This document shows, one piece after another, positions 53,797 to 61,334 of a DNA stretch of 64,000 nucleotides. Position numbers and translations under genes: made by a program. Source of the stretch: Pseudaquabacterium inlustre (GTDB lineage: Bacteria; Pseudomonadota; Gammaproteobacteria; Burkholderiales; Burkholderiaceae_C); contig NZ_JBBUTH010000009.1 in NCBI RefSeq assembly GCF_038066595.1, forward strand, positions 372,001 through 436,000, given 5' to 3'. The stretch's first letter is position 1; every line of letters begins with the position of its first letter. The notes below the pieces were generated by a model that was not told where the DNA came from, searched no databases, and worked only from the letters and a program-made list of their open reading frames with translations.

Positions 53797-53821
53797 GCGC
53801 ACCAATCCCCGTCATGGTGCA
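53797..53821. promoter_or_regulatory. Possible NtrC-type half-sites upstream of nrtA
   Basis: GCGCACCA (53797-53804) and TGGTGCA (53815-53821) form an inverted repeat resembling NtrC half-sites about 75-100 bases before the sigma54 promoter; another GGTGCA is at 53776. The 10-base spacing differs from the usual three or so, so this is weak. Confidence 0.3.
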
Positions 53822-53860
53822 TTGCAGCACGCGCACACCCACCCCTTGGCGGTGCGGCGT

Positions 53861-53902
53861 GCGTGCCAACGGGCCTGGCCGACCGGAGCAGGCCTGGCAC
53901 GC
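53861..53902 (+). repeat. Strong inverted repeat overlapping the nrtA -24 element
   Basis: GCGTGCCA (53861-53868) pairs with TGGCACGC (53895-53902), and GGCCTG (53872-53877) with CAGGCC (53889-53894). The right arm is the sigma54 -24 element itself. In RNA read from nasT it would form a stable hairpin that may end or protect that transcript; in DNA it could be an operator. Confidence 0.55.
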
Positions 53903-53910
53903 TGATTGCT
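53895..53910 (+). promoter_or_regulatory. Sigma54 promoter of nrtABD
   Basis: TGGCACG, four bases, then TTGCT: a near-perfect -24/-12 sigma54 promoter with exact spacing. With the C of TTGC at -12, transcription starts near 53921, three bases before the first ANTAR hairpin. It implies NtrC-type activation under nitrogen limitation. Confidence 0.9.
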
Positions 53911-53920
53911 GAGTCTCTCG

Positions 53921-54059
53921 CAAGAAGGTCAACGGCGACTTTCCACCCCGCCAGCGGCGCTCAATGACGAGCGTTGCCGGCAACCGGACGACGGCGTCCC
54001 CGCCCGTGGCTGCGCACACCCAGTGCCTGCCGCGACGCGAGGACGCCGTTTTTGTTTTT
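53921..54059 (+). promoter_or_regulatory. ANTAR-responsive antitermination leader of nrtABD
   Basis: Hairpin P1 has a 7-bp stem, GAAGGTC (53924-53930) with GACTTTC (53937-53943), and loop AACGGC. Ten bases later hairpin P2 has a 9-bp stem (53954-53962 with 53969-53977) and loop AATGAC. Both six-base loops carry A at position 1 and G at 4, the recognition pattern of ANTAR proteins. A terminator hairpin with T runs follows at 53991-54059. Position after a sigma54 start and before nrtA, next to nasT, fits nitrate-controlled antitermination. Confidence 0.88.
53991..54059 (+). terminator. Leader terminator upstream of nrtA
   Basis: ACGGCGTCC (53991-53999) pairs exactly with GGACGCCGT (54041-54049), followed by TTTTT, G, TTTTT to 54059. 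The loop is long (41 bases) and can fold further. It would stop transcription 25-58 bases before the two possible nrtA starts unless antitermination occurs. Confidence 0.8.
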
Positions 54060-54117
54060 CAGGTCACCGCCCGCACCCACCACCATGACTCTCCCGAACG
54101 CCAAGGACACCGTCAAC

Positions 54118-55338
54118 ATGACCCGCCGCTCCGTCATCACGGCCGCCGCCGCAGGCGCCGCCGGCATGATCCCCGGCCTGCAGAGCGCCGTGTACGCCGC
54201 CGGCTCGGACAAGCCCGAGAAGGAGGAAGTGCGCATCGGCTTCATCCCGCTGACCGACTGCGCCAGCGTGGTGATGGCCAGCGTGCTGGGCTTCGACAAG
54301 AAGTACGGCATCAAGATCGTGCCCACCAAGGAAGCCAGTTGGGCCGGCGTGCGCGACAAGCTGGTCAACGGCGAGCTTGACATGGCCCATGTGCTGTGGG
54401 GCCTGATCTACGGCGTGCAGATGGGCATCGGCGGTCCGAAGAAGGACATGGCCGTGCTGATGAACCTGAACCACAACGGCCAGGCCATCACGCTGTCCAA
54501 GAAGCTGGCGGACAAGGGCGCCGTGGACGGCGCCAGCCTGGCCAAGCTGATGGGCACCGAGAAGCGCGAATACACCTTTGCGCAGACCTTCCCCACCGGC
54601 ACCCACGCCATGTGGCTGTACTACTGGCTGGCCAGCGTGGGCGTGAACCCGATGAAGGACGCCAAGGTGATCACCGTGCCGCCGCCGCAGATGGTGGCCA
54701 ACATGCGCGTGGGCAACATGGACGGCTACTGCGTGGGCGAGCCCTGGGGCCACCGCGCCATCATCGACGGCATCGGCATCACCGCCACCACCACCCAGGA
54801 CATCTGGAAGGACCACCCCGAGAAGGCCCTGGGCACGACGGCCGAGTTCGTCAAGAAGTACCCCAACACCGCGCGCGCCGTGGTGATGGCCATCCTCGAG
54901 GCCAGCAAGTGGATCGACGCCGGCCTGCAGAACAAGATGAAGATGGCCGAGACCATCGCCGACAAGGCGTATGTCAACACCAGCGTCGACGCGATCAACC
55001 AGCGCATCCTGGGCCGCTACCAGAACGGCCTGGGCAAGACCTGGGACGACCCCAACCACATGAAGTTCTTCAACGACGGCGTGGTGAACTACCCGTACCT
55101 GAGCGACGGCATGTGGTTCCTGACCCAGCACAAGCGCTGGGGCCTGCTGAAGGACCACCCCGACTACCTGGCCGTGGCCAAGCAGGTCAACCAGACCGAG
55201 ATCTACAAGCAAGCCGCCTCGGCCCTGAAGATCAGCCTGCCCAAGAGCGACATGCGCGACAGCAAGCTGGTGGACGGCGTGGTGTGGAACGGCAAGGACC
55301 CCGCCAAGTACGCCGACAGCTTCAAGGTCAAGGCCTGA
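54118..55338 (+). CDS. nrtA: Nitrate ABC transporter substrate-binding protein
   Basis: A 406-residue periplasmic protein of the NrtA/CmpA family. The N-terminus has a twin-arginine motif (TRRSVIT) and an Ala/Gly-rich core, so export by the Tat route as a lipid-free or membrane-tethered protein is likely. Conserved ligand-binding segments are IGFIPLTDCASVVMA, WGLIYGVQMG, FPTGTHAMWLYYWLA and DGYCVGEPWGHRA. The ATG at 54118 was preferred because AAGGA lies ten bases upstream; an in-frame ATG at 54085 adds eleven residues. It is the first gene of a three-gene operon behind the antitermination leader. Confidence 0.9.
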   Translation: MTRRSVITAAAAGAAGMIPGLQSAVYAAGSDKPEKEEVRIGFIPLTDCASVVMASVLGFDKKYGIKIVPTKEASWAGVRDKLVNGELDMAHVLWGLIYGVQMGIGGPKKDMAVLMNLNHNGQAITLSKKLADKGAVDGASLAKLMGTEKREYTFAQTFPTGTHAMWLYYWLASVGVNPMKDAKVITVPPPQMVANMRVGNMDGYCVGEPWGHRAIIDGIGITATTTQDIWKDHPEKALGTTAEFVKKYPNTARAVVMAILEASKWIDAGLQNKMKMAETIADKAYVNTSVDAINQRILGRYQNGLGKTWDDPNHMKFFNDGVVNYPYLSDGMWFLTQHKRWGLLKDHPDYLAVAKQVNQTEIYKQAASALKISLPKSDMRDSKLVDGVVWNGKDPAKYADSFKVKA

Positions 55339-55363
55339 GCGACATCTTCACTGGAGAACTGCC

Positions 55364-56278
55364 ATGGTCAGTGCCGTGTTCCATACCACCCCGAGCCTGG
55401 CGCCCGCCAGCGACTCGCCCGCCGCTGCGGCCGCGTCCAAGCCGGCCGCGGCACCTGCCGCACCGGCCGCCGCGGTCAAGGCGCCCCAGCCCGAGCGCCA
55501 GCCCTTCGACTGGCGCGGCCTGGCGCTCCAGGTGCTGCCGCCCATCCTGGGCATGGCGCTGCTGATCGGCGTGTGGGCGCTGGCCACGCAGAACTCCACC
55601 GCCTTCCCCACCCCGGCCAAGACCTGGGACGCGGCGGTCAAGCTGTTCAGCGATCCGTTCTACCGCAACGGGCCCAATGACCAGGGCATCGGCTGGAACA
55701 TCCTGAACTCGCTGCAGCGCGTGGCGCTGGGCTTCGGGCTGGCCGCGCTGGTGGGCATTCCGCTGGGCTTCATGCTGGGGCGCTTCAGCTTCCTGTCCCA
55801 CATGGTCAACCCGCTGATCAGCCTGCTGCGCCCGGTGTCGCCGCTGGCCTGGCTGCCGATCGGCCTGCTGGTGTTCAAGAGCGCCAACCCGGCGGCGATC
55901 TGGACGATCTTCATCTGCTCGATCTGGCCGATGGTGATCAACACCGCCGTGGGCGTGCAGCGCGTGCCGCAGGACTACCTGAACGTGGCCCGCGTGCTGA
56001 ACCTCAGCGAGTGGAAGGTCATCACCAAGATCCTGTTCCCCAGCGTGCTGCCCTACATGCTGACCGGCGTGCGCCTGTCGGTGGGCACGGCCTGGCTGGT
56101 GATCGTGGCCGCCGAGATGCTGACCGGCGGCGTGGGCATCGGCTTCTGGGTGTGGGACGAGTGGAACAACCTCAATGTCCAGCACATCATCATCGCGATC
56201 TTCGTGATCGGCATCGTGGGCCTGCTGCTCGAGCAGGCGCTGGTGGCCATCGCCAAGCGCTTCTCGTTCGACGACTGA
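55364..56278 (+). CDS. nrtB: Nitrate ABC transporter permease
   Basis: A 304-residue inner-membrane permease with about six helices after a 45-residue Ala/Pro-rich cytosolic start. The EAA-type loop that contacts the ATPase is around VPQDYLNVARVLNLSEWKVI. Sequence pattern fits the NrtB/SsuC/TauC group; nitrate is inferred from nrtA, nasT and the leader. GGAG precedes the ATG. Confidence 0.9.
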   Translation: MVSAVFHTTPSLAPASDSPAAAAASKPAAAPAAPAAAVKAPQPERQPFDWRGLALQVLPPILGMALLIGVWALATQNSTAFPTPAKTWDAAVKLFSDPFYRNGPNDQGIGWNILNSLQRVALGFGLAALVGIPLGFMLGRFSFLSHMVNPLISLLRPVSPLAWLPIGLLVFKSANPAAIWTIFICSIWPMVINTAVGVQRVPQDYLNVARVLNLSEWKVITKILFPSVLPYMLTGVRLSVGTAWLVIVAAEMLTGGVGIGFWVWDEWNNLNVQHIIIAIFVIGIVGLLLEQALVAIAKRFSFDD

Positions 56279-56304
56279 ACCCGACCCACCGGAAGGAAAC
56301 GACC

Positions 56305-57105
56305 ATGTCCTCATTCATCGAAGTGCAGAACGCCGAGATGGTGTTCACCACCAAGAAGGGCCGCTTCCATGCGCTGCGCGAGATCAACCTGGGCATCGAG
56401 AAGGGCGAGTTCATCGCGCTGATCGGCCACTCGGGCTGCGGCAAGAGCACGCTGCTGAACCTGATCGCCGGCCTGACGCTGCCCACCTCGGGCGCGCTGA
56501 TCTGCGACAACAAGGAGATCGCGGCCCCCGGCCCCGAGCGCGCGGTGGTGTTCCAGAACCACAGCCTGCTGCCCTGGCTGACCTGCTTCGAGAACGTGAT
56601 GCTGGCGGTGGAGCGCGTGTTCGGCGCCAAGGAAAGCAAGGCCCAGCTGAAGGCCCGCACCCAGGCCGCGCTGGAACTGGTGAACATGGCCCACGCCGCC
56701 ACCAAGCGCCCGCACGAGGTGTCGGGCGGCATGAAGCAGCGCGTGGGCATCGCCCGCGCCCTGGCCATGGAGCCCAAGGTGCTGCTGATGGACGAGCCTT
56801 TCGGCGCGCTGGATGCGCTGACCCGCGCCAAGCTGCAGGACGAGCTGCTGAAGATCGTGGCCCGCACCCAGAGCACCGTGGTGATGGTGACGCACGATGT
56901 CGACGAGGCCGTGCTGCTCAGTGACCGCATCGTGATGATGACCAACGGCCCGGCCGCCACCATCGGCCAGATCCTGGCGGTGGACCTGCCGCGCCCGCGC
57001 AACCGCGTGGAACTGGCCGAAGACCCGGCCTACATGCACTGCCGCAAGGAAGTGATCGACTTCCTGTACACGCGGCACGGCCACGTCGAGAAGGTCGCAG
57101 CCTGA
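56305..57105 (+). CDS. nrtD: Nitrate ABC transporter ATP-binding protein
   Basis: A 266-residue ATPase. Walker A is GHSGCGKSTLL (about 41-51), Q-loop VVFQNHSLLPWL, signature VSGGMKQRVGIARAL and Walker B VLLMDEPFGALD, followed by the switch His in VTHDVDEA. Its length matches NrtD; it lacks the NrtA-like regulatory domain fused in cyanobacterial NrtC, and there is no second ATPase, so it probably forms a homodimer. AAGGAAA precedes the ATG at 56305. It ends the operon. Confidence 0.92.
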   Translation: MSSFIEVQNAEMVFTTKKGRFHALREINLGIEKGEFIALIGHSGCGKSTLLNLIAGLTLPTSGALICDNKEIAAPGPERAVVFQNHSLLPWLTCFENVMLAVERVFGAKESKAQLKARTQAALELVNMAHAATKRPHEVSGGMKQRVGIARALAMEPKVLLMDEPFGALDALTRAKLQDELLKIVARTQSTVVMVTHDVDEAVLLSDRIVMMTNGPAATIGQILAVDLPRPRNRVELAEDPAYMHCRKEVIDFLYTRHGHVEKVAA

Positions 57106-57151
57106 ACGGTGCACCCGGTCGCCGGGTACGGCGACCACCCGCCGAGCGGGT

Positions 57152-57189
57152 GCTCAGGCGGCTTGGGGCGGCCCGGCGCTCGCCTGAGC
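57152..57189 (+). other. Perfect 9-bp inverted repeat after nrtD
   Basis: GCTCAGGCG (57152-57160) pairs with CGCCTGAGC (57181-57189) around a 20-base loop, 46 bases after the nrtD stop. There is no T run. It may protect the 3' end of the nrt mRNA or act in rho-dependent termination. Confidence 0.5.
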
Positions 57190-57226
57190 CGCCCCCCACA
57201 CCGCATCGACGCAACAGAGCCGGCAC

Positions 57227-57242
57227 TGGCACGCCGTTTGCT
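57227..57242 (+). promoter_or_regulatory. Second sigma54 promoter
   Basis: TGGCACG, four bases, TTGCT: the same near-perfect -24/-12 sigma54 consensus as before nrtA, even sharing GCTGA after the -12 half. The predicted start is near 57253. A GGTGCACC palindrome at 57108-57115 could be part of an activator site. Confidence 0.88.
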
Positions 57243-57252
57243 GAATGTTCAT

Positions 57253-57344
57253 CGATGCCGGCAACGGTGTCTGTCTATCTCCTCAGCAGGGCAGTCAGGC
57301 CCTTTCGTCCAACCCCTCGGCCCACAGGCCGGGGGGTTTTTTTC
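57253..57344 (+). ncRNA. Putative sigma54-dependent small RNA or leader
   Basis: About 92 nt run from the predicted sigma54 start to an intrinsic terminator. A 7-bp hairpin with GCAA tetraloop is at 57254-57271; then an open, pyrimidine-rich stretch including CTCCT, which is complementary to a Shine-Dalgarno core; then a 5-bp hairpin with loop AGTCAG (57288-57303); then the terminator. No open reading frame with a start signal is inside. It could be a trans-acting RNA or a leader of the next gene, 117 bases further on. Confidence 0.65.
57311..57343 (+). terminator. Strong intrinsic terminator
   Basis: A 12-bp stem (57311-57322 with 57327-57338) has a CACA loop and one G-T pair and runs into seven T (57337-57343). 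It is the best-formed intrinsic terminator in the window and defines the 3' end of the sigma54 transcript. Confidence 0.92.
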
Positions 57345-57460
57345 TGCCTGCCGCCGCCCCGCGCACCAGACTGCGGCACCGCACGCACCGGTGCAGTGCA
57401 CCGCTGGCCGGTCGCCGCCGCGACAAGACCGGATCCGGGCCACCGCGAGAATCCCGCCGC

Positions 57461-58129
57461 ATGGGAACCCTCTACCTCGTGCGCCACGGCCAGGCCTCGT
57501 TCGGCGCCGACAACTACGACCAGCTCAGCCCCCTGGGCGAGCGCCAATGCGAACGCCTGGGCGAGTACCTGCGTGCGCGCGGCCAACGCTTCGAGGCGGT
57601 GATCACCGGCACGCTGCAGCGCCACCTGCAATCACACGACGCGCTGGCGCGCGGCCTGGGCCAGCAGCACGAGGCGCTGCGCCTGCCCGACCTGAACGAG
57701 TACGACAGCCACGCGGTGCTGGCCACGGTGCATGAAGGCCCGCTCGGCAAGCCCACCACGCCCGAGGCCTACAAGCACCACTTCCGCCTGCTGCGCCAGG
57801 GTCTGGCGGGCTGGATGGCCGGGGCCTTGCAACCCGAGGGCATGCCGACCTATGCCGATTTCGCCGCCGGCGTGCAGGCGGCGCTGGACCATGTGCGCAG
57901 CCAGCACCGCGGCGATGTGCTGATCGTGTCCAGCGGCGGGCCGATCTCCACCGCCGTGGGCCTGGTGCTGGGCACACCGGCCGAGACCGGCATCGACCTG
58001 AACATGCAACTGCGCAACAGCGCGATTTGCGAGTTCTCGTTCAACCCGAAGCGCCACGTGCTGGTGGCCTACAACGCGCTGCCCCACCTGGACAGCCCGG
58101 AGCACCGCGACTGGGTCACCTACACCTGA
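57461..58129 (+). CDS. Histidine phosphatase family protein
   Basis: A 222-residue protein of the phosphoglycerate mutase-like superfamily. The catalytic LVRHGQAS motif is at residues 5-12 and a second histidine-region residue set is replaced by VLIVSSGGPIS, in which the usual late GH is GG, so activity may be altered. Substrate is unknown. The ATG at 57461 begins directly before the catalytic motif. Its end overlaps convergent queG by ten bases. Confidence 0.85.
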   Translation: MGTLYLVRHGQASFGADNYDQLSPLGERQCERLGEYLRARGQRFEAVITGTLQRHLQSHDALARGLGQQHEALRLPDLNEYDSHAVLATVHEGPLGKPTTPEAYKHHFRLLRQGLAGWMAGALQPEGMPTYADFAAGVQAALDHVRSQHRGDVLIVSSGGPISTAVGLVLGTPAETGIDLNMQLRNSAICEFSFNPKRHVLVAYNALPHLDSPEHRDWVTYT

Positions 58130-59268
58130 TCCGGAACAGCGCCCTGCGCCAGCGCCCAGTTGATGTGCTCGCTCAGCAGCGCATCGGCCGCCGGCAGCGC
58201 GGCCTGCAGCGCGGCGGCGATGGCCGCGTCGCCCGTCTGACGCCAGGCATTGCCCAGCGCCACCGCCAGGTTGCGGCGCCAGCGTGCGAGGCCGATGCGG
58301 CGGATGGCGCTGCCCTCGGTGTGGCGCAGGAAGGCGGCCTCGTCCCACGCCCACAGGGCCAGCAACTCGGCTGCGGCCACGGCAGGCCGGGGGTCGAAGT
58401 CGGCCAGTGCGCTGCGCCCGGCGTACTTGTTCCACGGGCACACCAGCTGGCAGTCGTCGCAGCCGTAGATGCGGTTGCCCATCGCGGCGCGGAACTCGAC
58501 CGGGATCGGCCCGTCGTGCTCGATCGTCAGGTAGCTGATGCAGCGCCGCGCGTCCACGCGGTACGGCGCCACGATGGCCTGGGTGGGGCAGGCGTCCAGG
58601 CAGGCCGTGCACTGGCCGCAGTGCGCACTGGCCGGCGCAGTGACCGGCAGCGGCAGGTCGACGAAGAGCTCACCCAGAAAACTCATCGAGCCGCCCTCGC
58701 GCGCCAGCAGCAGCGTGTGCTTGCCGCGCCAGCCGATGCCGCTGCGCTGCGCCAGTTCCACCTCCAGCACCGGCGCCGAATCGGTGAACACGCGGTGGCC
58801 GCGCGGGCCGATCTCGGCCTGCAGCCGGTCGGCCAGCTTCTGCAGGCGCTGGCGCAACACCTTGTGGTAATCCCGCCCATGGGCGTAGAGCGAGACGCTG
58901 GCCTGCCGCGGCTGCGCCAGCCGGTCGAAGGCGATGGCCTGCCAGTCCGCAGGCGCGGCGGCCGGCAGGTAGTCCATGCGCGCGGTGATGACGCGCAGCG
59001 TGCCGGGCACCAGTTCGGCCGGGCGTGCACGCTTCAGCCCGTGGCTGGCCATGTAGGCCATCTCGCCATGGCAGCCGGCGGCCAGCCAGGCCAGCAGGCC
59101 GGGCTCGGCGCTGGCCAGGTCCACGTCGGCCACCCCGATCTGGGAAAATCCCAGTTCGGCGGCCCAGGCCTGCAGGCGTGTCCACAGCGCGTGCAGGTCG
59201 CGCGTTGATGGCGCACCGCCCTGCCCCGCCGCCGCCTCACCTTGACCCTGCCCGTGTCCGTCACGCAT
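58120..59268 (-). CDS. queG: Epoxyqueuosine reductase QueG
   Basis: A 382-residue cobalamin and iron-sulfur enzyme for the last step of queuosine synthesis on tRNA. It keeps ELGFSQIGVADVD, RVITARMDYLP, ALY/RDYHKVLRQRL-type segments, and two 4Fe-4S motifs, CGQCTACLDACP and CDDCQLVCPWN. A HEAT-like C-terminus follows. The ATG at 59268 overlaps the 5' end of divergent tsaE by 15 bases; no later start is suitable. Confidence 0.95.
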   Translation of the reverse strand: MRDGHGQGQGEAAAGQGGAPSTRDLHALWTRLQAWAAELGFSQIGVADVDLASAEPGLLAWLAAGCHGEMAYMASHGLKRARPAELVPGTLRVITARMDYLPAAAPADWQAIAFDRLAQPRQASVSLYAHGRDYHKVLRQRLQKLADRLQAEIGPRGHRVFTDSAPVLEVELAQRSGIGWRGKHTLLLAREGGSMSFLGELFVDLPLPVTAPASAHCGQCTACLDACPTQAIVAPYRVDARRCISYLTIEHDGPIPVEFRAAMGNRIYGCDDCQLVCPWNKYAGRSALADFDPRPAVAAAELLALWAWDEAAFLRHTEGSAIRRIGLARWRRNLAVALGNAWRQTGDAAIAAALQAALPAADALLSEHINWALAQGAVPDQV

Positions 59269-59772
59269 CCGTTGCCACCCGAAACCCTGGATTGTCTCTG
59301 GCCCGACGAGGCCGCCTGCGCTGCCTGGGCGCAGCAGCTGGCGGCCCTGCCCGGCATCGCCGATGGCGTGATCGAGCTGCACGGCCCGCTGGGTGCCGGC
59401 AAGACCACCTTCGTGCGCCACCTGCTGCGCGCACTGGGCATCACCGGCCGCATCAAGAGCCCCACCTACGCGGTGATGGAGCCTTACACCCTGGCGGATG
59501 GCCGCGAGGCCGCGCACTTCGATTTCTACCGCTTCGGCGATCCGCGCGAGTGGGTGGACGCGGGCTTTCGCGACGTGTTCGCCCGCCCCGGCCTGAAGAT
59601 CGCCGAATGGCCCGAGAAGGCCGCCGGCCTGCTGCCGGTGCCCGACCTGCGGCTGGACATCGAGCCGCTGGACGAGGCCGCGCGGCGCGTGCGCGTGCAG
59701 GCCGCCACCGCCACGGGCCAGGCCCTGCTGGCCGGGCTGCGCGCTGCCGCTGCGTCGCCAGGCACTGCATGA
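59254..59772 (+). CDS. tsaE: tRNA threonylcarbamoylation ATPase TsaE
   Basis: A 172-residue P-loop ATPase that works with TsaB and TsaD in t6A formation. Walker A is HGPLGAGKTTFVRHLL (about 43-58); SPTYAVMEPY and HFDFYRFGDPREW are family signatures. The start is GTG at 59254; a TTG four codons earlier is possible. Its 5' end overlaps queG on the other strand, and its stop overlaps the amiC start as ATGA, the tsaE-amiC order being common. Confidence 0.94.
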   Translation: MSVTHPLPPETLDCLWPDEAACAAWAQQLAALPGIADGVIELHGPLGAGKTTFVRHLLRALGITGRIKSPTYAVMEPYTLADGREAAHFDFYRFGDPREWVDAGFRDVFARPGLKIAEWPEKAAGLLPVPDLRLDIEPLDEAARRVRVQAATATGQALLAGLRAAAASPGTA

Positions 59773-61187
59773 CGCCGTCCCGCCGCATCAACCGCCGCCA
59801 GGCCCTGCACGGCCTGGGCGCCGTGGCGCTGACGCTGGGCACGGCCGAGCTGGCCTGGGGCGCCGCCATCGTGGCCGTGCGCGTGTGGCCGGCGCAGGAC
59901 TACAGCCGCGTCACGATCGAGAGCGACACGGCCCTGGCCGCACGCATGCAGATGGCCGAGAACCCGCCTCGCCTGGTGATCGACATCGACCAGCTGGAAC
60001 TCAGCCCGGCGCTGCGCGAGCTGGTGGGCAAGGTGCGCGCCGACGACCCCTACATTGCCGGCGTGCGCGTGGGCCAGAACCAGCCGCGCGTGGTGCGCCT
60101 GGTGGTCGACCTGAAGCAGGCCGTGGCGCCGCAGCAGTTCACGCTGGAGCCGGTAGCCGCCTACAAGCACCGCCTGGTGTTCGACCTCTACCCCAGCGAG
60201 GCGCGCGACCCGTTGCTGGAACTGGTGCGCGAGAAGGAACGCGCCGAGGCCCAGGCCACGCAGAGCGTCAACGACGCGCTGGGCGACTTCATCAAGGACA
60301 TCCAGCGCCCGCCGCTGCCGGTGGTCCCAGTGCCCCTGCCCCCGGTGACCCCGGTGCCTGCCGCCGCCAGCGCGCCGGCCGTGGCCGCCAAGCCGCCGGC
60401 GGCGGTGGCCTCGCGGCCGCAGTCCACCCCGGCGCCGGCCCCGCCGCTCAGTGCCGACGAGGTGCGCCAGATCGACCGCCTGGTGGTGGTGGCGCTCGAC
60501 CCCGGCCACGGCGGCGAAGACCCCGGCGCCATCGGACCCAGCGGCCTGCGTGAGAAGGACGTGGTGCTGGCCATCGCGCTGAAGCTGCGCGACCGCCTCA
60601 ACAGCGTGCCCGGCATGCGCGCGATGCTGACCCGCGATGCCGACTTCTTCGTGCCGCTGCACGAGCGGGTGCGCAAGGCGCGGCGGGTGCAGGCCGACCT
60701 GTTCGTGTCGATCCACGCCGATGCCTTCATCACGCCGGCGGCGCGCGGAGCCTCGGTGTTCGCGCTGTCGCAGAACGGCGCCACCAGCACGGCCGCGCGC
60801 TGGATGGCCGACAAGGAGAACGCCGCCGACCTGGTGGGCGGCGTGAACACCGTGGCCGTGAAGGACCGCGAGGTGCTGCGCGCGATGCTGGACATGAGCA
60901 CCACCGCGCAGATCAAGGACTCGCTGAAGATCGGCCGCGAGGTGCTGTCGCTGATCGGCGGCGTGGGTGCGCTGCACAAGCGCAGCGTGGAGCAGGCCGG
61001 CTTCGCGGTGCTGAAGGCGCCCGACGTGCCCAGCATCCTGGTGGAGACGGCCTTCATCTCCAACCCGGAAGAAGAGGCCAAGCTGCGCGACGAGGACTAC
61101 CAGCACAAGCTGGTCGAGGCCTTGTTCACCGGCATCCGCCGGTACTTCGCGCGCAATCCGCCGTTGGCGAGGCAGCGGGTGCTTTGA
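59769..61187 (+). CDS. amiC: N-acetylmuramoyl-L-alanine amidase AmiC type
   Basis: A 472-residue cell-wall amidase that splits daughter-cell peptidoglycan. The N-terminus has a twin-arginine signal (NRRQALHGLG), as in E. coli AmiC. The AMIN domain (about 32-140) targets the septum; a Pro/Ala-rich linker (about 178-225) leads to the Amidase_3 domain with zinc ligands in LDPGHGG, GLREKDV and VSIHADA and the catalytic Glu in LVETAFISN. It is translationally coupled to tsaE. Confidence 0.94.
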   Translation: MTPSRRINRRQALHGLGAVALTLGTAELAWGAAIVAVRVWPAQDYSRVTIESDTALAARMQMAENPPRLVIDIDQLELSPALRELVGKVRADDPYIAGVRVGQNQPRVVRLVVDLKQAVAPQQFTLEPVAAYKHRLVFDLYPSEARDPLLELVREKERAEAQATQSVNDALGDFIKDIQRPPLPVVPVPLPPVTPVPAAASAPAVAAKPPAAVASRPQSTPAPAPPLSADEVRQIDRLVVVALDPGHGGEDPGAIGPSGLREKDVVLAIALKLRDRLNSVPGMRAMLTRDADFFVPLHERVRKARRVQADLFVSIHADAFITPAARGASVFALSQNGATSTAARWMADKENAADLVGGVNTVAVKDREVLRAMLDMSTTAQIKDSLKIGREVLSLIGGVGALHKRSVEQAGFAVLKAPDVPSILVETAFISNPEEEAKLRDEDYQHKLVEALFTGIRRYFARNPPLARQRVL

Positions 61188-61334
61188 CCTGCTGAGTGGG
61201 GTTCGGGGCCAGCCGCACCCGGATGCCCGGCACGGTCTCCGCATGCGGTTCTATGCCCACCCGGTGGCCTTGGCCTCGCGCCGACTGTTGAGCGCTTGGC
61301 GCTGCCGTTCAGGAGGTTTCAGCAGATGGAGCGT

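Noticed and set aside
53797..53821. A confident NtrC enhancer upstream of nrtA
   Set aside because: Half-sites are present but the ten-base spacing does not fit the classic NtrC palindrome, so it is listed only as a weak feature.
57254..57303. A second ANTAR target in the 57.25-57.30 kb transcript
   Set aside because: Two hairpins are present, but one has a GCAA tetraloop and the other loop is AGTCAG, lacking G at position 4.
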